From positions 3,522,192-3,586,191 of the forward strand of contig CM119267.1 in the NCBI GenBank assembly GCA_051294375.1: a stretch of 64,000 bases of DNA, read 5' to 3'. Position 1 is the stretch's first letter. Every line of letters starts with the position of its first letter. Source of the DNA: Paraspadella gotoi. Its lineage: Eukaryota > Chaetognatha. A program made the position numbers and the translations under genes. A model generated the notes under the pieces. It was not told the origin of the DNA. It worked only from the letters and a program-made list of their open reading frames with translations, and searched no databases. Shown piece after piece: positions 1 through 10,844 of this stretch.

Positions 1-600
1 AGTCATTCAGTAACAAATATAAATTGCAAACTTCGTGGGCTAGGAATTAATAAGAATCAATAAATTGATAGTAAATTTTTTTTTTTTTTTTTTTGAAAAA
101 AAAAAAAAAAATTGATAGTAAATTAATAATGGTTATGAATTTTTTATCTGAGTAGACATAAGAGTGTCTTGATTTCAACCAATTGTATAAATGTATCATT
201 GATTGATTCAGACTTTTAAATTTATATTTTTATGGTTATCGGATAATAAAAAGAAATTTGATTTTAATAATTGTTCTAAATTTTTACAAAAGTTGTGTCA
301 GAATAGTACTTTGTATAATTACAAAGCTGACTAATTGCGTGAAGAAATGGTTTCTATGAAAGTAGCTCCACAGTCCTTTAGAAACAAAGAATTTTGCCAG
401 CTTAAGCAAGTACTACAGTAACATATGTAACCCAAACGTCGTTTTTACGTTATAGGGTCGCTTTGTCGTATTTGATACAATTGTGAAAAAAGTGATGACC
501 ATTTTGCACGCTAAAAAGACCTAAAAAATATTACGTACCTCGGTACTATTTGGTGACAAAATAAATATTAAATATTTAGCAAATTTGTAAGATGCGGCAG
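1..600. other. AT-rich left-edge sequence, no clear gene
   Basis: No open frame or RNA gene is convincing here. Positions about 74-112 hold a T-run followed by an A-run, flanked on both sides by the direct repeat aattgatagtaaatt, so this stretch can fold back on itself. It may be the intron or 3' region of a gene that begins left of the window, because a possible terminal exon follows at 601. Confidence 0.5.
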
Positions 601-752
601 TTATTATTTCTGAGATTTCTAAAGAGGATATAGGAAACCTGGAAAAACTTTCTTGGGATCGACTACAGATTGAAGGATTCGATCTGCCTGGGATGCAGAA
701 TGCAGATTTTATCTCAGTTCATCCTACAAATCGACCGGTGACCGACTTTTAA
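601..752 (+). CDS. Possible 3'-terminal exon of an unrecognised gene (partial)
   Basis: After a CAG acceptor at 598-600 there is an open frame of about 50 codons ending in TAA at 750-752. It begins IISEISKEDIGN and ends HPTNRPVTDF. The composition is protein-like (charged, with LPGM and W residues), in contrast to the AT-rich flanks. I do not recognise the family, and no upstream exon is visible in the first 600 bases. It could be the last exon of a gene extending off the left edge, or chance. Function unknown. Confidence 0.3.
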
Positions 753-1201
753 TTTTATAAGCTTTTCTTTTTAAAAGGAATTTTTCTTGGTCGCAAACCT
801 TACAGAACCGGGAATTACAGTACACACGGACGTTATTTAAAAATGATTCGAGGAACTCATTAAGTTACTTCGCCGAAGTCTTATTTGTAAATTTGTTGGG
901 CAACTTTTTTTGGTCACTTTTGACTCTATTTACGTATTGTCGCTATTCTTTTGCATTTCCAGAAAAAATATACGAAGTAAACATTCCCTGAAGCATAACT
1001 TTTGTCAGTATCTCGGAAATGTACATCGACCATGGCGCCCGTCCATGGGCTTGCCCCAGAGGATTAAACTGTCTTTCCTTCATTTTTTAATAAAAGCAGT
1101 GAAGAAAGTTCAATATTTTCAAATCACACAATTTGAATAACACATTAAGGGAGAAACTAGTAAAGTTTGAACCAATCACTTCCCTCTTTTACCCCGACGA
1201 A
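753..1201. other. Spacer upstream of the Nudix gene
   Basis: An open stretch runs through 910-1140 but looks like noncoding sequence (low complexity, no family resemblance). The last 70 bases, 1133-1201, are in frame with the Nudix gene and could add 23 residues if an upstream start were used. No promoter motif stands out. Confidence 0.4.
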
Positions 1202-2155
1202 ATGGCCAAAGATATTTCGCTTCTTGTCGACGGCCTCTCTCCTCCCTTTCCCGATCCGGTGGCCATCACTGGTTTGGAGTTCGACCACGCCACCTTCCGT
1301 CCCATCACCAAACGCACCGTCGCCTACATCGTCGTGGGACTCGCCTTCGATGAAGACGATCGAGTCCTCATGATGCAGGAGGCCAAATCATCTTGTCGCG
1401 GATCCTGGTATCTCCCCGCCGGCCGGCTCGAGCTCGGCGAGACCCTCATCGAGGGAGTCCAGCGCGAGGTGCTTGAGGAGACGGGGCTGAGCTACGAGCC
1501 GGAGACGATCCTCTGCGTGGAGATGCAGGGTGCCGTTTGGCAGCGCGTCACATTTATCGGACGAGCGCCGACTGGGCGCCTCAAACCCACGGCTGACAAG
1601 GAGAGTCTTGACGCCCGATGGATGAAGTGGCCCGATCTCAAATCTAAACCCATTCGGTGCCAGGATATTTTCTCCCTCATCGAGTTGGGAATCGAGTACC
1701 GACGAAAAAAGGAGGTCAAGTTCGCGCCCGTCTTCCCGCTGCTCACTCCCGTCGCCAACCTCTTCCTTCGCCTCGTCGTTTATCGCGAGGAACCGCGGGA
1801 GGGCGCTCTCGATCCGGACGTCCTGATCATCGCCGACGACAACGACCGCCTACCCGCGCTCGGGATGGACGCCTTCACCCCGCGGATGCAGCGTTTCGTC
1901 ACCAAAGCCGTCAAACACCTGACCAACGACGGACTCAAGGAATTGAGTTGTCGCGGGCTCCTGGCGATCGAGCACTGCGGCAAGACGATCCGGGACGCGA
2001 AAGGTCTCGACGGCTCCAGCCACACTCTCATGTTGAAGGTGGTGGTCGCCGAGGAGGCCGGCTGCGCGGAAGGATTTCGTTGGACGATCTTGGACGAAGA
2101 ATTGCGGAAGGCGATCAAAGGCAGACAGATCTCTCCCGCCGTTATTTTTCTGTGA
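1202..2155 (+). CDS. NUDT18: NUDT18-like Nudix hydrolase
   Basis: Single-exon gene of 317 residues from the ATG at 1202. An in-frame start at 1133 would give 340, but its extra 23 residues match nothing in the family. The protein carries the Nudix box G-x5-E-x7-REVxEETG (GRLELGETLIEG, then REVLEETGL) that binds Mg2+ and cleaves nucleoside diphosphate derivatives. The flanking segments QEAKSSCRGSWYLPAGR and LLAIEHCGKTIRD, and the overall length, match animal NUDT18 (MTH3), which removes 8-oxo-(d)GDP from the nucleotide pool. No targeting signal is seen, so it is probably cytosolic. The family call is firm; substrate preference is inferred from the family. Confidence 0.9.
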   Translation: MAKDISLLVDGLSPPFPDPVAITGLEFDHATFRPITKRTVAYIVVGLAFDEDDRVLMMQEAKSSCRGSWYLPAGRLELGETLIEGVQREVLEETGLSYEPETILCVEMQGAVWQRVTFIGRAPTGRLKPTADKESLDARWMKWPDLKSKPIRCQDIFSLIELGIEYRRKKEVKFAPVFPLLTPVANLFLRLVVYREEPREGALDPDVLIIADDNDRLPALGMDAFTPRMQRFVTKAVKHLTNDGLKELSCRGLLAIEHCGKTIRDAKGLDGSSHTLMLKVVVAEEAGCAEGFRWTILDEELRKAIKGRQISPAVIFL

Positions 2156-2652
2156 TTTTCTTTTTAATTTTTTTTTTTTACCGATAATGGTATCTCTCAA
2201 GATTTATTTATTTAAATGTCTAGTCTAGTCTCTTTTTTTTGTTTTTTTTTTGTTTACGGATATTCTATTATGTTTCTGTTGGGTGAATCAGAACTTATTT
2301 CTAAAACCTCGTTTTCACATCGTCGAAGATTAACATCTGTTTCTTTGTTCTTTATTTTCTTTTTTAATCTATCATTAGCTTGGTTCGCTAGATGAGATTG
2401 GAACTTTCCTGTGCAAATTTTATATTTTTTTGCTCTCGTGATTTCTTTTCGACGATGCGATTTACATCGGGTAATGCAGATTTTTAGTATTGCCAAATGT
2501 CTGTTGCTAGCAACTCGTTATGATGGTCGTCTGTAGTTTGAGATAAAAGATTTTTCTATACATTCATACCATAGTTTCATTATTTTTTTTTTTACAAATG
2601 TCGTGATTCGTATTTTTAAACCTCTCACCAGCCTTTAAGTAAATTGACAAAC
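2156..2652. other. T-rich intergenic spacer
   Basis: About 500 bases between the Nudix stop and the BCKDHB start, rich in T-runs on the plus strand. It presumably holds the 3' end of the Nudix transcript and the promoter of BCKDHB. I see no RNA gene, long repeat or credible small coding frame on either strand. Confidence 0.5.
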
Positions 2653-4099
2653 ATGGCGGTACGCAGCCTCCTCGTGGGGAGTCGATGGCTAAGCAACACG
2701 CTATCTTCGACTCCTTCGTCCTTCCCTCTGTGTTCGCGGCTTTCCGCCTCCCCCCTTCCTCCCCTTTCGTCCTCTTCATCTCCCCCTCCCCCGTCGTCTT
2801 CCCTCGCGATTCGTTGCTCGTCCAGTTTTTCTTACGTCGCCGAGGAACCGCCGTCGCACATCGGCGGCGAAACGGAACGATTAAACTTATTTCAGGTTCG
2901 ACGACGAATCCTGGAATCCATTGCCGACTTGACATTCGTAAATCTGCTTTCTTAAATTCCTCGAACAGGCTCTCACATCGGCCATGGACATCGCGCTGGC
3001 CACGGACCCGACGGCGGTCGTCTTTGGCGAGGACGTGGGATTCGGCGGAGTCTTCCGAACGACCGTCGGATTGAGAGACAAATACGGAAAAGACAGGGTC
3101 TTCAACACCCCGCTCTGCGAACAAGGAATCGCCGGATTCGGCATCGGATTGGCCGTCGCCGGCGCCACCGCCATCGCGGGTATCGATAGATTAAAGAATT
3201 GGCGTTTTAGTATTCAAAATATACCGTTTGTATATTGTATATTGTTAGAAATATTTTCGTCTTCCCCCCTGTAGAGATTCAGTTCGCGGACTACATTTTC
3301 CCCGCGTTCGATCAGATCGTCAACGAAGCGTCAAAATATCGCTACCGGACGGGAAATCTCTTCGACTGCGGCCGCCTCACCATCCGCGCCCCCTGCAGTG
3401 CCGTCGGCCACGGCGCCCTCTATCACAGTCAAAGCCCCGAGGCCTTTTTCGCTCATATCCCGGGGATCAAAGTCGTTATTCCCCGGGGACCCATCAAGGC
3501 CAAAGGTCTTCTGCTCTCCTGCATTCGAGATGAAAACCCTTGCGTCTTCTTCGAGCCCAAGATCCTCTATCGATCCGCCGTCGAAAACGTTCCCACGGAA
3601 GATTACGTTTTGGATCTAGAGAAGGCGGACGTTCTAGTGGAGGGATCCGACGTCACACTAGTGGGTGAGACGTTTAGAGATGATTCATTTAGAGATGATT
3701 CATTTTCTACCCTTGTCACCACTCCCCTCCTAACCTCTTCTTTTAGGCTGGGGAACGCAGGTTCACGTTCTCCGCGAGGTGGCGGAGATGGCGCGCGAAG
3801 AGTTGAACGTCTCTTGCGAAGTCATCGACCTGGTGACGATTCTCCCGTGGGACGTCGACGCCGTCTGCGAATCGGTGGCCAAAACCGGGCGTCTCGTCGT
3901 CGCCCACGAGGCGCCAGTGACGGGCGGTTTCGGCGCCGAAGTCGCCGCCGCCGTTCAGGAAAACTGTTTTCTTAATCTGGAGGCGCCGGTTCAGCGGGTC
4001 TGCGGCTACGACACCCCCTTCCCTCACGTATTCGAACCCTGGTACATGCCGGATAAACACAGATGTTTGGTCGCCGTCAAGAAAGTTTTGAATTATTGA
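2653..4099 (+). CDS. BCKDHB: Branched-chain 2-oxoacid dehydrogenase E1 beta subunit
   Basis: Four exons: 2653-2895, 2969-3179, 3275-3664 and 3747-4099. All have GT-AG introns and frame is kept, giving 398 residues (human about 392). The product is the beta chain of the E1 component of the mitochondrial BCKDH complex. That complex decarboxylates the 2-oxoacids of Leu, Ile and Val using thiamine diphosphate. The first about 60 residues are Ser/Pro-rich with few acidic residues, as in a mitochondrial presequence. Family blocks seen include [71 protein letters not shown] and [17 protein letters not shown]. Intron 3 holds a short tandem duplication (agatgattcattt twice). No defect is seen, and the ortholog call is secure. 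Confidence 0.96.
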
Positions 4100-4841
4100 T
4101 TGAATTAAGTTTTTTTTTCTCTTACACCGTCATTCCGAGATGGTTTTCGATACTTTGGTTTTAATACAACTTTTATTGAGAATAGCACCCGTCCTACCCG
4201 TTCAACCACCTGTCCGTTTAATGAGCGGATATTTTAGGGTTATTCATCAAGAGTGTTCAGTGTTGTTTTCTCTTTAATCCGAAGAAATTGTATTCCTTTG
4301 GATTTAAAGAGAAAAATTAGTCTTTAACCGATTTTTCGCAATAGGTTAAGTGTGTTGCAGAAGCTTAATTACAAATAGTTTTTTTTCGTTATTTATTATT
4401 AAGTAGTTCTAACTTTTACGAAGTCTGAAAAAGCTAAAAAAAAAAAAATTTTTAACGCTTTTGGTTCTTGTCGAATATCGCATTAGTTTAAATTTATTCA
4501 TTTTTTTGGTAATATGAACGTATTGTATTATTGAGGAAGACATGATCTCTTAGCTCTAATTTAAGTTGTTTCGAAATAGACAATCGGGTCCTCCAATTTA
4601 AGAAATCCACCTTCTTTTCAAAGCAACCTGGCCTGGCTTTTCCATGCTTATTTTATTTCTGTAAAACATTTAAAGTATTTTGTTATTCAAGTCTTTTCTT
4701 TCAATGCAAACTCTTTTGATCCTTAAAGTCAAGCGCTATTAATTTTGAAAAGTTATAATTTGTAAGTTGTTATACCTAATTTCACGTGACTCTGGATTTT
4801 TCCAGTTTATACTAAGGGGTATCCAGCTACAAACATTAAAA
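4100..4841. other. AT-rich intergenic spacer
   Basis: About 740 bases between BCKDHB and the EAF gene. It contains poly-A and poly-T runs (for example 4437-4452) and no open frame longer than a few dozen codons. It probably holds the BCKDHB 3' UTR and the EAF promoter/5' UTR. No RNA gene or repeat is recognised. Confidence 0.5.
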
Positions 4842-5965
4842 ATGGACGCCTTGGGTCTTCCGCTGAAGGGCGGCGTCCACGAACTTAAAATCGGTTCTAG
4901 CTTCTCGACGAAGGAAGGAAATTCCAACAGCAACGCCTTTCACACTTTCTGCTACGACTTCAAGCCCGCTTCGATTGATCAGTCAAAACCCGCTAAAGTC
5001 TTGGTTAGTTTCTTGTAAAAAAAAATAGAGTTCAGTATCTCATCTGTATTACTCTTTCGTTTTCGTTTGCTAAATTGCGAATTCATGGTCCCTCTCAGGT
5101 TGGTGCCAAGGATGAAGTGACGGTTGTCATGCCGAACGTGGAAAAGTCTTCTCAACCCACGACCCACTTCCGTGGACACAAGCGCTCCTCCAGAAAACAG
5201 TGCGTATTGATTGTTGACCATACGACGGGAGAAATCACCCTCGAGAAATTGTCCGGCGACGTCGTTCTCAAATGCCAACGCTTGGACGGAACTTCGAAGG
5301 TAAAGAGCGTCAAACCCGCGGTGGCGGAAAAAGCTAACGGTTCCTCAATCGCCACGGCCGGTGCCTCCACAACAACCGTGGATTCCGCGCCGCCCAATCT
5401 TCCCTCCGCCGCCATCTCCAAAATGAAGAAACTCAAGAAGAACAAGAAGAGCGCCTCGACGAAATCCAACGGAGAAGCTAAGCCCTCCAAGGGCGCGCCT
5501 CTCCCGCGCTCAACGCACTCGCCGTCACCAACGCCTCCGCCCGCGCCATCACAGATTCCCCCGCCGACTCTTCCCAGCTCTTCGACGACTCTCCTTCCGC
5601 CCTCGGGCTCCTCGACGACTCTCCTTCCGCCCTCGGGCTCCTCGAAATCGTCGCCGTCGCTCCTCCGATTAAGCGGATCATCGTCGTCGTCCTCGTCGTC
5701 GTCTTCGGAGGAATCTAACGCCGAAGAATCGGACGTAGAGGCGGATCGAAAGAAATCCTCCGCCGAGATCGTCAAACCCGTCAAGACCGACGACGAGGAA
5801 GACGAGGATAATGAGGATAACAACGACAAAGGCAGCGACAGCGACGAAGACAGCGGCGACGATCGCCAAGCGGAATCGGCCGGCGTCGCCTCTCAACCCG
5901 GAACCGACTACAGCAGCTTGAGAGACGATCTTCAATTGAGCGAATCCGGAAGTGACAGCGATTAA
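4842..5965 (+). CDS. EAF: ELL-associated factor (EAF1/EAF2 type)
   Basis: Two exons (4842-5003 and 5099-5965) encode 342 residues. The N-terminal about 105 residues match the EAF domain: FCYDFKPASID, then GAKDEVTVVMP, FRGHKRSSRKQCVLIVDHTTGE and LEKLSGDVVLK. This domain binds ELL elongation factors in super elongation complexes and stimulates RNA polymerase II elongation in the nucleus. The rest is disordered: Pro/Ser-rich, then poly-Ser, then a strongly acidic Asp/Glu/Ser tail (about residues 225-342) typical of EAF activation regions. A 30-nt unit is tandemly duplicated near 5578-5640, giving SSTTLLPPSG twice. EAF1 and EAF2 separated in vertebrates, so no paralog number is given. Confidence 0.92.
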
Positions 5966-6202
5966 GAGCCTCGATGCCTGATAGTAGTTACTAGTTGGTA
6001 ACTAGAAACTACGGAAAAATTACAGTAATATGCTGCAAATGTATTTATACAAGTTTTAATTTATACAAACGTCATTGTGGTACCATACATGGTGGCGGCT
6101 AGTGGCCTTATGGCAGTGAAATTCTTTGCAACTTGCCGAAATGATTAATCGGATTTACCTATTGGTTTTTGTTGTTACATACTTAGTACGAAGCTTTAAC
6201 AG
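5966..6202. other. Spacer, possibly with a tiny first exon of the coiled-coil gene
   Basis: Short spacer with an ATG at 6089 in good context (ATGGTGGCGG) followed at 6116 by a possible GT donor. Spliced to an acceptor at 6202, this would give a nine-codon first exon (MVAASGLMA) in frame with the coiled-coil gene. The donor is weak, so this is only a possibility. Confidence 0.25.
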
Positions 6203-6274
6203 AAAATCGTTGATCATGATTCCGAAGCGACTCGAACCCGGATAGATGAACTGGAATACGATCGGCTGCTGAAG

Positions 6275-9200
6275 ATGGCGTTTCGGGGTGCGGCGCATCT
6301 TTCTACGTCAACGGACAGCGCCGACTTCAAGTCTCAAAACTCGCGACTCGTGGCGCAGAATAAAAAACTCATCCGGCAGCTTGAGAGAATGACTCAAAGA
6401 ATTCCGCAACCTCGCCACTTTTCCGGTGACCTCGGGGATGACGACAACTCGTCCTCCTTTATCGCAGCCTCCAGTTCTGACGAGGATTTCGGCAACCGGC
6501 GAAAGAATTGCGTCTCGGACAGCGTCTTGCCTTCGTTCAGGGCCAAGAAATTACGTGCTAGGTCGGGAAAAGAGCAATGAGGAATCGTCCACATAAGAAA
6601 ATCATTTTTTTCAAAATGAAATTGAATTTCCTCCAGCAAACTCTCTTCCGTTTCGGAACCCCCGCTGGACGATCTCAGCTTCGAATTGGAGGAAGAGAAG
6701 CGACTTCGAACGATGGCGGAAAATCAGCGCGACGATGCGATGAGAAGCGTAGAGGAATTGAGGGAGAGTTTGAGCAAAACGAGGATTAAACTCAAGGTGT
6801 CGTGGATTAAATAAATTTATTAATTAAGGATTCAATAGTGAACCGTTTTTTCTTTTTCTACTTGTCTCGTCAGGAAAGCTCGCGAAGGTTTCTGGATGAA
6901 AATCAGAAGACGAATCTCGAGGTCGATGAACTCAAAGCTGATAACGCGGATCTGTTGACGAAACTCCGAGAGTCGGCGACGCAATTGGAGGTTTTGAACG
7001 CGGAGAACCAGAGCCTCATTGAAGAGCACCAACTTGTCGAGAGCAATATCGATGGAATAAATCTTCAGGAAGAGATTTGCAATTTGACGAGGGAGTTGGA
7101 GAAACGGACGAAATCTTTGGAAGAGCTGGAGAAGTCGTTGGAGGGAGAGAAGAAACTGTCGAGTCGACTTCAGATGGAGAAGGACGAATTGACGGATGAA
7201 ATTGAGCATTTGAAGACTCTGGACGGAATCGCCCGCGCGGACGCGATTCAAGAATCGTTTCATTCTTGCGGGTTACACAGCCTGTCGTCTCGCTTTCGTC
7301 AGGAGCTTTCGTCGAGCGAAATAGAGATCGGGTTGGCCAACTCTTTGCACAATGATGCGACGGATGAAAACTCCCTCGAGTTGGTCGGTCAGGTTATCTC
7401 TGAGGTTAACTTAATGAAGCAAAAGTCCAGGGACGGCGAACAAAAGCTCATAGAAATGCTGAAGGCCATCGACGCCTTGGAAAGTGAGAGAAACGAATTA
7501 GCGGCGAAATTGAAGGCGGCGGAAAACGAAAAGATGGACTCGAGTGAGGGAATAAAGGAAGTGGAGAGTAAACTGCGGAAGAGAGAGGAACAATTGCAGC
7601 AACTTTTGAAAGAGGTCGAAGTAAAAGGGGACGAAATCAACGACGTTTGCGTCGACAACGAGAAAAAACGGAAAGAGTTGGAGCAAATGAAAAATTCGCT
7701 GAATGGATGCAAGATTGATAACGACCGACTCAACGATGACTTGGCGAGAATTAAATTGGAAGCGATCGAAAAAGATAAAAGAGTTGCGAGTCTGGAAGAC
7801 ACCTTTGCCCAATCGACTTTTAAATGGCAGGGTCACATCAAATCACTCAACGAATCGGTGGAAAATTTGAAGCTTGAAAATCAAAACATGTCGCACAAAT
7901 TAGAGGTCAAAACTAGCGAATGTCTCTCCCTTCAAAAAAATTACTCGGTTTGCGGGGAGGATTTGGCGAATAAAGTTGCTTACTACAATAACCTCATCGT
8001 GGAAATGAGACAGAAAAAGGACGAAGTGGACGGAAAATTAAAGACCGCGCATGCGCAGATCGAAACGATCAACGAAGAACGTCGCAAGATGCTGGAAGAG
8101 ATCGAAGAACTGAAGCAGACTTGGGAGAACAAATTGGTCAAGCAAAGATCGGACATTCACAAGCTGACCAAACTTGTCAAAAGATATAAAGCGAAGGAGG
8201 AACAGATAAGTAAAATGTTTATCGAAAAGGAAGAAGAGAAAGAGAAAATGAAGGAAGATTTACGACTGAGCAATCAGAAGGTCGAGGACTTCGAGAACGC
8301 TTACGCCAGATTAGAAGCTCAACTCACGGAATCGGAAACAAAGTTCAACGAACTCAAAGACGATTCCGCTCAACGCGAATCGCTCTCAATGGATAAACTT
8401 CATAACGCAGAAGAGGAAGCGTCTCGTCTCACTCGAGAAAATCATCGCTTGAAAACGAGAATTAATGAACAGGAAACTGAGAAAGGAACGTTAGCACTCA
8501 CCAATGAGCAATTCCAGCGGAAAAGTGAAAAAGACTGCTCGGTCATTACGAAGAAGGATCAAGAAAACGCGCGAATCAATAAACTTTTAAACGAGGCCAA
8601 AGTGGTGTTGGGAAATCAAAGCGGGACGATATCTGCGCTCGAAGAAAAGGTCGTCGAATTGGATGCGCGTTTGAAGGAGGAAAAAGAAAAAATTGTGGAA
8701 AAAGAAAAACTGTTGGAAAGCAAAAGGAACGACAACGACAATTCCAACTCGACCGTCATTTCCTTGCAGAAAAAACTCGTAGAACTCGGCGAAGAATTGG
8801 CTTTGAAATCGTCCGAGTTTTCCAACAAAACCGTCGAATGTGAGAAAATAAGAAAGCAACTGCAAGAAAGCGAGGAAGAAGTAACGAGACTGGAAGGCGT
8901 CGTCGGCGATCAGAAACGGCAAATGCTCCAAAGAGCAGCTCAAGTCGCGCAGATGGACATGGCCGTCAAGGAGCACCGCAGCGATACCGACGTCGCCGTC
9001 ACCAAACTCGAAACGGCGTTGAATCAAAGTCTAGAAGATTTAAAGGCCAAAGTTGACGAGGTCGAATTGTTGGGTCAAGAATTGAAAGAAAAGGAGAAAC
9101 ACTGCAAGGACTTGAGGGACGCGGTTTCGCGTTACGAAGCCAACTCATTCGTTTTGAAGGATCGCGTCCACGAGCTGGAGCGGAAGTTCGAGGAGGACCG

Positions 9201-10434
9201 AAGGCTGATCGACGAGCTTCGCGGCGAAAAGAGCGGAATGGAGCTTAAACTGGGACTTTTAAAGGATCAGCTCAAAGAAAAACAAAATCAGTTGATGAGC
9301 AACAACCAAGATCTCCTCGTTTATCAGAACAACGTATCTTCCTTGGAAAATCAACTGAGCGACGCCGTGAAATTCCAGCGCGAAGCCTCGAGTGTCAGCG
9401 CGGAAAATCAGCGGCTGCGGATGCAAATCTCCGATTTGGAGGCGGAAAAATCGAGGGAAATTCGACGTCTTAACGCGACTCTGGATAAGAACCTGTTGGA
9501 GCGGGAGAGAGAGTCGAACCGCGTCAGAGAGGCGCACGACGCGGCGATGGCGGATCGCGACGTCGTCCTTAACTCTTTGAATCAGGAACTGGATCGATGC
9601 AGGGCGAGTCAGGCGGAGGCGGAGGAGAAGGCGATCGAAATGCAGAACCTCGTCGGCAAGATGAAGCAGGAACTTCATCAACGGATGGACGTAGTCAACG
9701 AGGCCAACGAGGCGCTTGTACTAAAGGATTGTCAAATCGCCAAGCTCGAAGGACGTTTGGCCTCTTTAGAGAGGATCTCCAAAATGACGGCACCATCATT
9801 CTCCGGTCCCGATAATAACTTTCTTCGCCTGGCCTCGTCCGTGGGCGTGACGCCATTGAACAATTCGCCGCGACGTGATTGGCCCTCGGGAGGGAATGGG
9901 CGGACCTCGCCGACCAACCATATGCCTTCTCCAGTTTTCTCTCCTCCACGTATTTCTCCGACTTTGATGCCTTCGCCTCCTTTGCCATCGTCGCTTCAAC
10001 TCGACAGCGCATTTTTACCGCGGCGTTCTTCTCCGGTCGACGGCGTCGCAAAGGCGTCGAAGGGCGCCGGCGAATCGTCGCACACGCCTCCACACTCGAC
10101 GGCCTCCGACATTGACATAAAGTTCAAGGGAGTCATCCAATATCTCAAGGAAAACGGGAAGTGTGACGACGAGTTGGAAGAAATCGGCAGGGATCTCAAG
10201 GAGACGCTGAAGAGAAGTTTGTCGCCGAAGAACAATTCGAAGCCGAATTCTGGCGACGACCCGGTCGGGAGGTCTTCTCTCGATTCTACCTTTAATTCCG
10301 TCGTCATGACAACGCAGATTGAATCTGCTGAGGAACAACTGAAGCAACTCGAAGCACAATTGAAAGCTAATGCGCTGAAACGAATGAACGTTGATTCTCA
10401 GATTAACGGATTGTTATCTTCTAAAAAGAAGTAA
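6275..10434 (+). CDS. Large coiled-coil protein with Ser/Pro-rich C-terminal region
   Basis: Three exons (6275-6561, 6637-6796, 6874-10434) give 1335 residues from the ATG at 6275. The frame is open upstream to an acceptor at 6202 and reads EATRTRIDELEYDRLLK, so the true start may lie earlier. Residues about 150-1000 are almost unbroken Glu/Lys/Leu heptads, a long parallel coiled coil. A Ser/Pro-rich segment (about 1010-1110) follows, then a short helical block and a final coil near the C-terminus (QIESAEEQLKQLEAQLK). There is no motor head, GRIP domain or kinase. The form suggests a centrosomal, Golgi-tether or cytoskeletal scaffold, but coiled coils resemble each other and I assign no family. 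Confidence 0.85.
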
Positions 10435-10844
10435 TCGTTTATCTTCATATATGTTGATGAGTCATTTGTTATTTTTAATCATAGACATTGTATTTTTTTA
10501 TAGTTTTTTTCTGGGGGAGGGTTTTAAGCAGATATTGTTAATATCGATCGGCACTAGATTGGATACCAACTTATAAGACAAATTACGTGGCTGAAAAAAT
10601 AAACGTAATAGGGATAAAAGTTGGAAAGTAATTGTCTTGGCGGAAGCAATCCTTATTGTTTGCTTAATTTTTTAGTTGTTAAAAAATGTTGATTTTTTAT
10701 TTATTTTTGACTGTTAAACGGTTAATTGGTTTCTTTACATATAATAAACCATTTTTTCTCTTAAAATACTCGGTTGTTTCTTTTTTTTTTACCGTTGACT
10801 AAAAAGTCAGTGTCAGTGATAGTTTTATCCTTTTTCGGGCAATC
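10435..10844. other. Intergenic spacer
   Basis: About 410 AT-rich bases between the coiled-coil gene and the aldo-keto reductase. AATAAA-type sequences near 10600 and 10740 could serve as polyadenylation signals of the upstream gene. Nothing else is recognised. Confidence 0.5.

Noticed and set aside
1133-1201. Upstream start for the Nudix protein
   Set aside because: The added 23 residues do not match the family and ATG 1202 gives the expected N-terminus length.
2564-3174. Minus-strand frames over BCKDHB exons 1-2
   Set aside because: They overlap unmistakable BCKDHB coding sequence and show only low-complexity Arg/Lys/Glu composition.
5152-5935. Minus-strand frames over the EAF tail
   Set aside because: They arise from the Ser/Asp repeat composition of the plus-strand exon.
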